Shown here: in pieces, positions 10,858-21,519 of the stretch
How positions within the stretch are numbered: the first letter of the stretch is position 1
Layout of the letters: each line of letters starts with the position of its first letter
NCBI RefSeq assembly: GCF_001655675.1
Contig: NZ_LYRP01000043.1
Coordinates: 228,410 to 292,409, forward strand
Source: Mangrovibacter phragmitis
Lineage (GTDB): Bacteria; Pseudomonadota; Gammaproteobacteria; Enterobacterales; Enterobacteriaceae
Reading direction: 5' to 3'
Length of the DNA stretch: 64,000 bases
Notes under the pieces: generated by a model
What the model saw: only the letters and a program-made list of their open reading frames with translations
Told to the model about the DNA's origin: nothing
Databases searched by the model: none
Made by a program: the position numbers and the translations under genes

Positions 10858-11924
10858 TACAACACTCCTTTTGACGAAGGCAGTGCATCCCCTTCCACGC
10901 GAATGGCCTGGCGCAGTGTGCGGCCAAAGGCTTTGAACAGGCTTTCAACGCGGTGGTGATCATTTTTACCTTTGGTTTTCAGGTGCAGTGTCACGCCCAT
11001 GGTATAAGAGAGCGAACGGAAGAAGTGCTCGACCATCTCGGTGCTCAGGTCGCCCACGCGCTGATAATTGAACTCAGCTTTATATTCCAGGTGCGGGCGA
11101 CCGGAGATATCCATTGCGCAGCGCGCCAGGCATTCATCCATGGGCAGCACGAAACCAAAGCGCGCAATACCACGTTTGTCGCCCAGTGCCACACGCAGTG
11201 CTTCACCTAAGGCCAGGCCGGTATCTTCAACGGTGTGGTGGTCGTCAATGTGCAGGTCGCCATGGACTTTAACGGATAAACGGAACCCGCCGTGGGTGGC
11301 AATCTGGTCCAGCATATGGTCGAAGAAACCCACGCCAGTGTTAATGGTGCTTTCACCTTCGCGGTCCAGCCACACTTGTACGTCAATTTGGGTTTCCCGG
11401 GTATTACGCTCAACCCGCGCGTAGCGGTCGCGCTGGGTAAGTTTGGTGCAGATATCGGCCCAGTTGAGGTTATCTGGCGCATATTGCAGCCCCTGAATAC
11501 CCATATTGTTCGCCAGTGCGATATCGGTTGCGCGGTCACCAATCACATAGCTATTGGCGGCATCCATTACCCCGCGAGCCAGGTATTTTTCGACCAGGCC
11601 GGTTTTGGGTTTACGGCAGGCGCAGTTGTCCTGCTGGAAATGAGGGCAGATAAGAACTTCTTCGAAATTCACACCCTGTGAGCTGAGAACCTGCATCATC
11701 AGGTTGTGCGGGCCATCGAAGTCTGCCTGTGGGTAGCTGCTGGTACCAAGGCCATCCTGGTTGGTGACCATCACTAACTGCCAGCCCGCTTTTTGCAGTT
11801 GCAGCAGCGCGGGAATAACGCCGGGTTCAAAGGCGAGTTTGGCATAGCTGTCCACCTGGAAATCTTCCGGCGGTTCGGTAATCAGGGTGCCGTCCCGGTC
11901 AATAAAAAGATACTTCTGGCTCAT
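10857..11924 (-). CDS. hisB: HisB, histidinol-phosphatase / imidazoleglycerol-phosphate dehydratase
   Basis: Bifunctional enzyme for the sixth and eighth steps. The N-terminal half (about 1-165) is a HAD-family phosphatase with the DRDGTLI motif and a zinc-binding cluster ([14 protein letters not shown]). The C-terminal half is the dehydratase with [11 protein letters not shown], the histidine-rich manganese site [17 protein letters not shown] and the matching [14 protein letters not shown]. The start at 11924 ([12 protein letters not shown]) gives 355 residues as in E. coli; an upstream ATG at 11984 would lie within hisC. Confidence 0.97.
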
Positions 11925-11926
11925 AC

Positions 11927-14344
<2,418 letters not shown>

Positions 14345-14345
<1 letters not shown>

Positions 14346-15244
14346 TACTCCATCATTTTTTCAATGGGCAGGACGAGAATGGAGCTGGCACCCAGCACTT
14401 TCAGTTTTTCCATGGTTTCCCAGAACAGGGTTTCGCTGCTGACCATGTGCATAGCAACACGTTGTTTGTCACCAGCCAGCGGCAGAATGGTGGGGCGCTC
14501 AGCACCTGGCAGCAGGGCAATCACTTCTTCCAGACGGTCGCTTGGCGCATGCATCATGATGTACTTGGATTCACGAGCCTGAATCACACCCTGAATACGG
14601 GTCATCAGGCGGTCAATTAACTGTTGTTTGGCGCTGTCCATTTCGCCATCACGCTGAATCAGGCAGGCTTTGGAGCGGTAAATCACTTCCACTTCACGCA
14701 GGCCGTTTGCTTCAAGCGTCGCCCCGGTAGACACGAGGTCACAAATCGCATCAGCAAGGCCGGCTCGCGGAGCAACTTCAACGGAACCATTCAGTAAACA
14801 GGATTTGAACTGAATGTTTTTTTGGTCGAGATAACGTTTGAGCAGGTGAGGATAAGACGTGGCGATACGTTTGTTATTCAGGGCAGCCGGGCCATCCCAG
14901 GCTTCATCAACCGGCAGGGCCAGTGAGAGGCGGCAACCACCGAAATCGAGGCGGCGCAGTGTGAAGTAACGTGGGTCTTCACCTTGTGCCCGGCGAGTCA
15001 GCAGTTCTTCTTCCAGCACATTCTCACCAATAATCCCCAGGTCAACAACGCCATCCATAATCAGGCCCGGGATATCGTCATCGCGTACACGCAGAATATC
15101 GACAGGCATATTCTCAGCCAGCGCTATCAGGCGTTGTGTGTGCAGATTCACTTTAATGCCGCAACGGGCGAGCAGTTCGCGTGAATCATCACTTAAACGG
15201 CCTGATTTTTGAATAGCTATGCGTAAACGTGAATTATCTAACAT
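14345..15244 (-). CDS. hisG: HisG, ATP phosphoribosyltransferase
   Basis: First and feedback-inhibited enzyme of histidine synthesis, joining ATP and PRPP. It is a long-form HisG of 299 residues, with the PRPP-binding [14 protein letters not shown] motif at about residues 170-185 and a C-terminal ACT-like regulatory domain (from about 225) that senses histidine. The protein opens [18 protein letters not shown], matching E. coli. It is the first structural gene after the leader and attenuator. Confidence 0.98.
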
Positions 15245-15290
15245 TATGTTGTTACCTCTTAACCTGTTTAACTCTGCCCGAAAAACGTAA

Positions 15291-15329
15291 TAAAAAAGCC
15301 CCCGGAAGTGCGACCTTCCGGGGGCTTTT
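15291..15329 (-). terminator. his attenuator terminator
   Basis: A strong GC-rich hairpin (AGCCCCCGGAAG, 6-base loop, CTTCCGGGGGCT) is followed on the minus strand by TTTTTTA. It lies between the leader peptide and hisG. When charged His-tRNA is plentiful the ribosome finishes the leader and this hairpin forms, ending transcription before hisG. Confidence 0.95.
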
Positions 15330-15389
15330 CATTGCGTTCATGCACCACTGGAAGATCTGAATGTCTTCCAGCACACATCGCCTGAAAGA

Positions 15390-15440
15390 CTAGTCAGGAT
15401 GATGGTGATGATGGTGGTGTTTAAATTGAACGCTTTTCAT
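15390..15440 (-). CDS. hisL: HisL, his operon leader peptide
   Basis: A 16-residue peptide, MKSVQFKHHHHHHHPD, with seven consecutive histidines, almost the same as the E. coli leader. Ribosome stalling at the His codons when histidyl-tRNA is short prevents the terminator at 15291-15329 from forming. The peptide is well below normal ORF length cut-offs but unmistakable. Confidence 0.97.
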   Translation of the reverse strand: MKSVQFKHHHHHHHPD

Positions 15441-15480
15441 AAAATTCTCTGTATGAATGACTATTCATTAAGTGGTTCTT

Positions 15481-15510
15481 ACCGTAAACCAGGTTAAGGG
15501 CTGAACGCAA
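15481..15510 (-). promoter_or_regulatory. his operon promoter
   Basis: On the minus strand: TTGCGT (15505-15510), 18-base spacer, TACGGT (15481-15486). The arrangement copies the E. coli his promoter (TTGCTT, 18 bases, TAGGTT). It sits about 40 bases upstream of the hisL ATG. Confidence 0.65.
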
Positions 15511-15521
15511 GCCCTTTTTTT
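15496..15521 (+). terminator. Plus-strand terminator overlapping the his promoter
   Basis: AAGGGCT (15496-15502), a short loop, AGCCCTT (15510-15516) and a run of seven T on the plus strand. It overlaps the -35 element of the his promoter. It would end transcripts running rightward from inside the his leader region. Confidence 0.6.
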
Positions 15522-15591
15522 ACAAGATTAAGAACTTTCATTTTCATCCTGACATTGTTGGTAACCGGAGACAGGCGTAGCGTAGTACTAT

Positions 15592-15653
15592 GATTAAGCC
15601 AACGGGCAGGATTAAGCCAACGGGCAGGATTAAGCCAACGGGCAGGATTAAGC
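15592..15653. repeat. 18-bp tandem repeat, three full copies plus part
   Basis: The unit GATTAAGCCAACGGGCAG occurs at 15592-15609, 15610-15627 and 15628-15645 without mismatches, followed by a partial, altered copy (GATTAAGC then TGGCAG). It lies between the his promoter and yeeZ, about 130 bases upstream of the yeeZ ATG. Perfect copies imply recent slippage expansion. No function is evident. Confidence 0.95.
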
Positions 15654-15781
15654 TGGCAGGGGAGTTAAGCAATATGAGCCGGGTAACTGGCTAAGTGGTA
15701 ACATTGCACAACAAGCTGGTGGGCTTATCAGGAAAACCCTGATTAATACCTAAGATGTGAACACCGTTAAGGAGAGCAGGC

Positions 15782-16606
15782 ATGAAAAAGGTCGCCATTG
15801 TTGGTCTGGGCTGGCTGGGAATGCCTTTGGCATTGTCACTTATGGCGCAAGGGTGGGAAGTGAAGGGCAGTAAAACATCACAGGATGGCGTGGAAGCAGC
15901 GCGCATGTGTGGTGTCAGTTGCTGCAAACTCCAACTTGAGCCTGAATTAACCTGCGATAACGATGCGCTGGATGAATTACTGGATGTCGATGCGCTGGTC
16001 ATTACGTTACCAGCCCGGCGAACAGGAACGGGGGATAATTTCTACCTCAGGGCAGTCCAGGAACTGGTAGACAGTGCTCTGGCGCGCCATGTACCCCGTA
16101 TTTTGTTAACCAGCTCAACTTCGGTATACGGTGAAGTTGATGGCAGTGTTAAAGAAAGCACGCCGTTAAACCCGTCTACGGCAAGTGGCAAGGCGTTACA
16201 GGAGCTTGAACGCTGGTTGCATAATTTGCCCGGGACTTCGGTGGACATCTTACGCCTCGCAGGCCTGGTGGGGCCACAACGTCACCCAGGTCGTTTTCTG
16301 GCCGGGAAAACGGTATCAGGTGGCAACAATGTGGTAAATCTGGTGCATCTGGAAGATGTGGTGGCGGCAATCAGCCTGTTATTGCAGGCCCCTAAAGGTG
16401 GGCATATCTATAACCTCTGCGCACCCTCGCACCCAACCAAACGCGAGTATTACCCCATGATGACTGAAAAGCTGGGTGTGGCCGGGCCGGTATTTACTGA
16501 TGAACCGGGGCAACCTGGTGGCAAGAAAGTAGACGGAAACCGGATTTGCAATGAACTGGGGTTTGAATACCTCTGGCCGGACCCGTTTGTTATGCCGGTA
16601 GAGTAA
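15782..16606 (+). CDS. yeeZ: YeeZ, NAD(P)-binding SDR-like protein
   Basis: Extended SDR/epimerase-like protein of 274 residues, the same length as E. coli YeeZ. The Rossmann motif GLGWLGMPLA is at residues 8-17. The segments LLTSSTSVYGEV and LNPSTASGKALQELE carry the strand with Ser/Tyr region, but the canonical YxxxK is replaced (SGKALQ), so catalytic activity is uncertain. No substrate is known. Genomic position beside hisL agrees with E. coli, although the yoeB/yefM toxin-antitoxin pair and yeeY found there are missing. ATG chosen with an AAGGAG ribosome site. Confidence 0.93.
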   Translation: MKKVAIVGLGWLGMPLALSLMAQGWEVKGSKTSQDGVEAARMCGVSCCKLQLEPELTCDNDALDELLDVDALVITLPARRTGTGDNFYLRAVQELVDSALARHVPRILLTSSTSVYGEVDGSVKESTPLNPSTASGKALQELERWLHNLPGTSVDILRLAGLVGPQRHPGRFLAGKTVSGGNNVVNLVHLEDVVAAISLLLQAPKGGHIYNLCAPSHPTKREYYPMMTEKLGVAGPVFTDEPGQPGGKKVDGNRICNELGFEYLWPDPFVMPVE

Positions 16607-16783
16607 TCTTAAGAGCTTTTAAAGCCATTTATTATCATTGTGTTACAGTTGTATTGGCAGCGGGGCTGTAACCCGAGAAACACATCCCTGAACTGAATGT
16701 GCGCTTTCATTCATATCAGTACCTGGTCAGCTTGATTTTACACTCCGCAATGTGCAGAATACGCGCCCTGTAAAAAGATGATT

Positions 16784-16815
16784 AACCGACGTTTCTTTCA
16801 CGTCGGTTATTTTTT
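16784..16815 (+). terminator. Intrinsic terminator between yeeZ and plaP
   Basis: Perfect 8-bp stem AACCGACG / CGTCGGTT with a 9-base loop, followed by ATTTTTT. It is 178 bases after the yeeZ stop and 150 before plaP, so it could end yeeZ transcripts, a small RNA, or a plaP leader. A 30-codon frame (16778-16870, starting MINRRFFHVG) runs straight through the hairpin. The rest of 16607-16965 shows no gene. Confidence 0.85.
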
Positions 16816-16965
16816 GCATAAAAAAACACTCCGTTTAAATAAGAGGCCGGGCTTCGTTCCGGATAGATAGTCACTTTCAGATTTCGACCGTCGTGTCGCT
16901 CAAGGATACCAATATGGGGCAATTTATTGCTTTTGCGATGGTTCACGCCGTAAGAGGTAACGCTC

Positions 16966-18315
16966 ATGTCGCATAACGTCACTCCAGGTGCAACCCCTCG
17001 TGTGGGCTTGCGTAAAACGCTTACCCTGATCCCTGTAATTATGATGGGTCTGGCGTATATGCAGCCTATGACCCTGTTTGATACGTTTGGTATCGTATCG
17101 GCGAAAACCGATGGTCACGTCGCCACGGCTTATGCCTTTGCATTAATTGCTATTCTGTTTACTGCGCTGAGCTATGGCAAACTGGTGCGCCGCTTCCCAT
17201 CTGCGGGCAGTGCCTATACCTATGCGCAAAAGTCTATCAGCCCGGTGGTTGGGTTCATGGTGGGCTGGTCTTCACTGCTGGATTATCTGTTTATGCCGAT
17301 GATCAACATCCTGCTGGCGAAGATCTATTTTGAAGCGCTGGTGCCCAGTATTCCTTCCTGGATTTTTGTTGTGCTGTTGGTCGGTTTTATGACGATATCC
17401 AACCTGCGCAGTATTAAGGCTGTCGCTAACTTTAATACTGTGATTGTCACGCTCCAACTGTCGCTGATGGCGGTAATCACCGGGGTATTAATTTATGGTG
17501 TATTCCACGGCCAGGGGGCAGGTACACTGGCAAGTAGCCAGCCTTTCTGGAATAGCAATGCGCACGTAGTGCCCATGATTACCGGCGCCACGATTCTGTG
17601 CTTCTCTTTCCTGGGCTTCGACGGTATCAGTTCACTGTCTGAAGAAACCAAAGATGCTGACCGCGTCATTCCGAAAGCGATTTTTCTGACTGCGCTGATT
17701 GGCGGTGTGGTGTTTATCGTGGTGTCTTACTTCCTGCAGCTGTGGTTCCCGCGTATCGCTGAAGAGGCGACACAGCCAGATATTATGCTGGCAGTTGCTG
17801 GTAAAGGCTTCCAGTTTGGTGTGGTTGTGTTCTCTACGGTGACCGTACTGGCATCGGGAATGGCCGCGCATGCCGGGGTTTCTCGCCTGATGTATGTGAT
17901 GGGGCGTGATGGCGCATTCCCTTCGCGCTTCTTCGGTTACCTTCACCCGGTATGGCGTACACCGGCAATGAACGTCCTGTTAGTGGGCGCCATTGCACTT
18001 TTAGCGATTAAATTCGATCTGGAAACCGCAACCGCGTTAATTAACTTTGGTGCGCTGGTGGCGTTTACCTTTGTTAACCTGTCGGTTATTTCACAGTTCT
18101 GGATCCGTGAAAAACGCAACAAGACACTGAAAGACCACTTCCAGTACCTGGTTCTGCCTGTACTGGGTGCGCTTACTGTTGGGGCGCTGTGGGTAAATCT
18201 GGAAGAAAGCTCTATGATCCTCGGCCTGATTTGGGCGGCAGCCGGTCTGGTTTATCTGGCCTGCGTGACCCGTGTCTTCCGTAATCCAGTGCCGCAATAC
18301 GAAGATATTGCCTGA
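16966..18315 (+). CDS. plaP: PlaP, low-affinity putrescine importer
   Basis: APC-superfamily proton symporter in the inner membrane, 449 residues with about 12 membrane segments. The opening [35 protein letters not shown] and the [16 protein letters not shown] segment match E. coli PlaP (YeeF). In E. coli it imports putrescine and supports surface motility. Upstream is a possible leader with a terminator; downstream a bidirectional terminator separates it from convergent sbcB. Confidence 0.95.
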   Translation: MSHNVTPGATPRVGLRKTLTLIPVIMMGLAYMQPMTLFDTFGIVSAKTDGHVATAYAFALIAILFTALSYGKLVRRFPSAGSAYTYAQKSISPVVGFMVGWSSLLDYLFMPMINILLAKIYFEALVPSIPSWIFVVLLVGFMTISNLRSIKAVANFNTVIVTLQLSLMAVITGVLIYGVFHGQGAGTLASSQPFWNSNAHVVPMITGATILCFSFLGFDGISSLSEETKDADRVIPKAIFLTALIGGVVFIVVSYFLQLWFPRIAEEATQPDIMLAVAGKGFQFGVVVFSTVTVLASGMAAHAGVSRLMYVMGRDGAFPSRFFGYLHPVWRTPAMNVLLVGAIALLAIKFDLETATALINFGALVAFTFVNLSVISQFWIREKRNKTLKDHFQYLVLPVLGALTVGALWVNLEESSMILGLIWAAAGLVYLACVTRVFRNPVPQYEDIA

Positions 18316-18341
18316 GATTAACCTGACTCAACTGTAATAAT

Positions 18342-18376
18342 AAACGGCCCCAGAATTGTTGCTCTGGGGCCGTTAT
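18342..18376. terminator. Bidirectional terminator between plaP and sbcB
   Basis: A 12-bp perfect stem (AACGGCCCCAGA / TCTGGGGCCGTT) with an 8-base loop. T-rich sequence flanks it in both directions, so it can serve both convergent genes. Confidence 0.9.
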
Positions 18377-18403
18377 TGTTTACGAGTTGCCCTGCCTGAA
18401 CTA

Positions 18404-19828
18404 TCAGTTCACCAGTTCCTGCACATATTGGTAGAGTGCTTTCAGCAGTTGCTGTTTGTCTGTCTGGCCTTCGTACTGTTGCCAGAGTTGCGCCAGCTCA
18501 CTGGCATAATTCTCCAGGTTTTCTGGGGAGAATACCTCGCGGCGATGTGCCAGCCAGCGCTGTTGTTCGGCTTCATCCAGTGTGCCGGGGAAGTTGCGCG
18601 CGCGGTAGTTAAACAACAGTTTTTCAATTCTTGGGTCGCCAAAAGTAATATCCAGCGCCGGTAAATTTTTCGGCTCGGTTTCCTGAATAATCTTCATGCC
18701 ATTACGGTCGGCATCACTGAAAAAGCCGTTGTAGAGTTGGGCATCAACATTTTCTGGCGGAGTAAAGGGCTCCGCTCCGGCAAACAATAACACCACTTTC
18801 TCCCGCACGTCCGGGTTGGCCTGAAGCAGGCGCAGGTTTGCCAGGCACAACTCCCGGTCAATATTCAGCCGTTGTGCATCTTCCGGGCGTAATGTACGCG
18901 CCTGCGCCAGTACCGGGCATTTATTCAGGTGTACCAGTTTAACTGGCACGGGCAGGTTATCGCCCAGTTCTGCTTTCGGCGTATATAACCTCTCACGCAG
19001 GGTATCGGCATCCAGTTCCAGCAGTGGCGAAACATCCGCGGCCAGGTCCACCATAATTACGGCGTTGCGGTTATCCGGGTGCCATGCCAGTGGCGCCACC
19101 CAACTGGTATTACCCCGGCTGGCACCAAACATGCCGGAAACATGCACCAGAGGGGCCATTTTCGGAATATCAATCAGCGTCATCAGCTTTTGCTTGCTGC
19201 GGTACTGCCACAGGTAATCAAACAGCCGTGGCTGATGTTTTTTCACCAGTTGTGCCATGGCGATAGTTGCCCAGACATCAGCCATGGCATCGTGCGCATT
19301 ACTGTGTTCAATACCATTGGCGACAGTCAGGTGCTCCAGGCGGAAACTGGGCAGCCCATCTTCATTCTCTGGCCAGTTGATGCCTTCCGGGCGCAGGGCA
19401 TAACAGGCGCGCATCACATCCAGCAAATCCCAGCGTGAATTGCCGTTTTGCCAGCTCCAGGCATACGGGTCATAAAAATTACGGTAGAAAATATTACGGG
19501 TGACTTCATCATCAAAACGTACATTGTTGTAGCCCACAATACAGGTCTTTGGCACGGTGAAAATATCGTGAATACGCCGGGCGAATTGCGCTTCGTTTTC
19601 ACCTTGTTCCCGCGCCTGCTGTGGTGTAATCCCGGTAACCATTACTGCTCCGGGTTGAGGCAGGTAGTCATCCGCTGGCTGGCAGAAGAACACTTCCGGT
19701 TCACCAATGGGGTTGAAATCGCTGTCTGTGCGTATTGCTGCGAACTGCGCTGGCTTGTCCAGCGCCGGGTGCGTGCCGAAGGTTTCGTAATCATGAAACA
19801 GGAAGGTTGGTTGAGCGGCGTCAGTCAT
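18404..19828 (-). CDS. sbcB: SbcB, exodeoxyribonuclease I
   Basis: Processive 3'-5' exonuclease on single-stranded DNA, used in recombination and mismatch repair and stimulated by SSB. The 474-residue protein has the DEDDh active site: D13 and E15 in FHDYETFG, the Asp in NNVRFDDEVTRN, and the HSNAHDAMADVWAT segment with the catalytic His and last Asp. The SH3-like and C-terminal helical regions follow. Length matches E. coli (475). It is convergent with plaP. In E. coli dacD is adjacent; here a fimbrial operon lies between. Confidence 0.97.
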   Translation of the reverse strand: MTDAAQPTFLFHDYETFGTHPALDKPAQFAAIRTDSDFNPIGEPEVFFCQPADDYLPQPGAVMVTGITPQQAREQGENEAQFARRIHDIFTVPKTCIVGYNNVRFDDEVTRNIFYRNFYDPYAWSWQNGNSRWDLLDVMRACYALRPEGINWPENEDGLPSFRLEHLTVANGIEHSNAHDAMADVWATIAMAQLVKKHQPRLFDYLWQYRSKQKLMTLIDIPKMAPLVHVSGMFGASRGNTSWVAPLAWHPDNRNAVIMVDLAADVSPLLELDADTLRERLYTPKAELGDNLPVPVKLVHLNKCPVLAQARTLRPEDAQRLNIDRELCLANLRLLQANPDVREKVVLLFAGAEPFTPPENVDAQLYNGFFSDADRNGMKIIQETEPKNLPALDITFGDPRIEKLLFNYRARNFPGTLDEAEQQRWLAHRREVFSPENLENYASELAQLWQQYEGQTDKQQLLKALYQYVQELVN

Positions 19829-20221
19829 TGCAGGTAGTGTCCATCTTCGGTCAATACAATTAACCAGTAATTATGGCGAGTTCGGCATGTAATCACCACC
19901 CTTATCTGGTGGGGAAGTTGCTTCAGGAAGTGTTGTTCAGAATAATGGCACGCAATTGCCATTTTCTTTACTCCATTAATAAATAAAAAGACAAACATTT
20001 AATTAACTTGTTAATTATTTTCGTTTGGCGTAACTAATGAGAATTTTCACGCGAAAAATAAATGGATTGAATGTTTTTGGTGGCTATAATTTCCGGCGAA
20101 AATAATTTTTATTTATGTTTTTTATTATCTCTTGTTTATGTTTTTTGGTAATGAGTGTTTGGGGTTTGGTTGTGCATGGTCGTTATTAAATTATAAGGAT
20201 AATGATTCAGAGAGGTTGGTA
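19829..20221. other. AT-rich intergenic region upstream of the fimbrial operon
   Basis: About 390 bases, clearly more AT-rich than the flanking sbcB. It must hold the sbcB promoter and the promoter of the fimbrial operon, but I could not assign either with confidence. No invertible-repeat phase switch or GATC cluster was noticed. Confidence 0.5.
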
Positions 20222-20923
20222 GTGAAAAAGGTTGAATATAGTCTGTTGATTGTGCTGGGGTGTTTATTTAGTATGGCCTCAAGCGCAAGTATCCAGGTTG
20301 AGCCAATGCGTGCTGAACTCGATGCTAAAGGGAATGCCATTATTAAAGTCAGATCAACAGGGAGTGATACAGCTTATATTCGTGCATCACTTAAACAAGT
20401 CATGTCCCCTGCAACTGCGAGTGAATATGAGCAGGATGCAGTTATTTGGGATAATAGCGGGCTAATGTTGACGCCTCAGAAACTAATTATCCCTGCAAAT
20501 AGTCAACGTACGCTCCGGTTGATCAGCATGAAACCACCGGAAAAAGAAACTGTGTATCGCGTGATGGTTGAATCCGTTTCAGCGGAGGGCTTTCCTCTGG
20601 CAAGCAGTCATGCTCTGTCAGCTGGCTTTGGTATGAACATTATTTGGGGCGTTGTGGTTAATGTGCCACCTCGTCAACCCAGCATTGCTTTTGATTTTAA
20701 CCGGCCCTTAAAGAGAATTAGCAATAAAGGTACTCAGCGAATTATTTTTCGTAAAATTGAAAGCTGTAACAGTGAATTAACGAAATGCCAGTCTCATGAA
20801 ATAAAACGCACTCTCTACCCTGACCAGCAATGGGTTATAGAAAATGATGTGGTCACAGGAAATAAAACAAAATTCACAGTCTATGACTGGATAAATAAAA
20901 AAGAAGTTGTCTTTGTTAAATAA
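20222..20923 (+). CDS. CS1/CFA-I-type fimbrial chaperone
   Basis: Periplasmic chaperone of the alternate (alpha, class 5) chaperone-usher pathway, which holds pilin and tip subunits before assembly. The GTG at 20222 with a GAGG ribosome site six bases before it gives 233 residues and a signal peptide ending near SMASSASIQ. The body has the PapD-like immunoglobulin pattern: VIWDNSGLMLTPQKLIIPANSQRTLRLI and YRVMVESVS, with a conserved cysteine pair (ESCNSELTKCQ) as in CfaA/CooB. A longer frame back to 20132 is less likely. First gene of a four-gene operon. Its base composition is lower in GC than the neighbouring core genes. Confidence 0.87.
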   Translation: MKKVEYSLLIVLGCLFSMASSASIQVEPMRAELDAKGNAIIKVRSTGSDTAYIRASLKQVMSPATASEYEQDAVIWDNSGLMLTPQKLIIPANSQRTLRLISMKPPEKETVYRVMVESVSAEGFPLASSHALSAGFGMNIIWGVVVNVPPRQPSIAFDFNRPLKRISNKGTQRIIFRKIESCNSELTKCQSHEIKRTLYPDQQWVIENDVVTGNKTKFTVYDWINKKEVVFVK

Positions 20924-20946
20924 TTAACCCATAAGGAAATCAAGAA

Positions 20947-21438
20947 ATGAAAAAGCTTTTAGTCACCTCTTTAGCATGCACGCTGGCGGTTGCATTTAGT
21001 GCCAGCGCTTTACAAAAAGACATTACGGTAACGGCTGCGGTAGATGCCAACCTTGAAATGACGCTGGCTGATGGAAGCGCATTACCAACCACCGTAGCAA
21101 TGCAACATATGCCTGGGCTGGGTTTATCGCCTCATACATTACAAACCAGGCTATTCAGTAATGCCCCGGAAAGTAATGTCATTGTGCGTCTGGTTGCCAG
21201 CCCGGAACTAACGGCAGCGGAAAGTAATGCATCTGTTCCTCTGTCTGTCACCCTTGGGAACAAAACACTGTCTACATCCGACACCGTATTTAATACAACT
21301 GATTTATATCCTGGCGGAGACAGCAGTACTGGGTCGATGCCTCTGCCATTAGTTATTTCACAGGCATCCTCAGGCTCATTGACGAGCGGCCACTATAACG
21401 GTCTGGTCAGCATGTACATGACGCTGTCCGCAGACTGA
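20947..21438 (+). CDS. CS1-type fimbrial major subunit
   Basis: Major pilin of 163 residues. A signal peptide (MKKLLVTSLACTLAVAFSASA) precedes LQKDITVTAAVDANLEMTLADGSALPTTV, which closely follows the CfaB/CooA/CblA pattern (EKNITVTASVDPxIDLLQADGxALP). The C-terminus SGHYNGLVSMYMTLSAD matches the family end (GNYSGVVSLVMTLG). No cysteines remain in the mature part, normal for this class. It is assembled by donor-strand complementation. 23 bases after the chaperone gene. Confidence 0.92.
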   Translation: MKKLLVTSLACTLAVAFSASALQKDITVTAAVDANLEMTLADGSALPTTVAMQHMPGLGLSPHTLQTRLFSNAPESNVIVRLVASPELTAAESNASVPLSVTLGNKTLSTSDTVFNTTDLYPGGDSSTGSMPLPLVISQASSGSLTSGHYNGLVSMYMTLSAD

Positions 21439-21519
21439 TACCCTCCTGTTTTGAGACACAACGCGGCATGGTTCTCATGCCGCAAGAATATTTATAGCTG
21501 CATGAAAGGGTATTCATCG

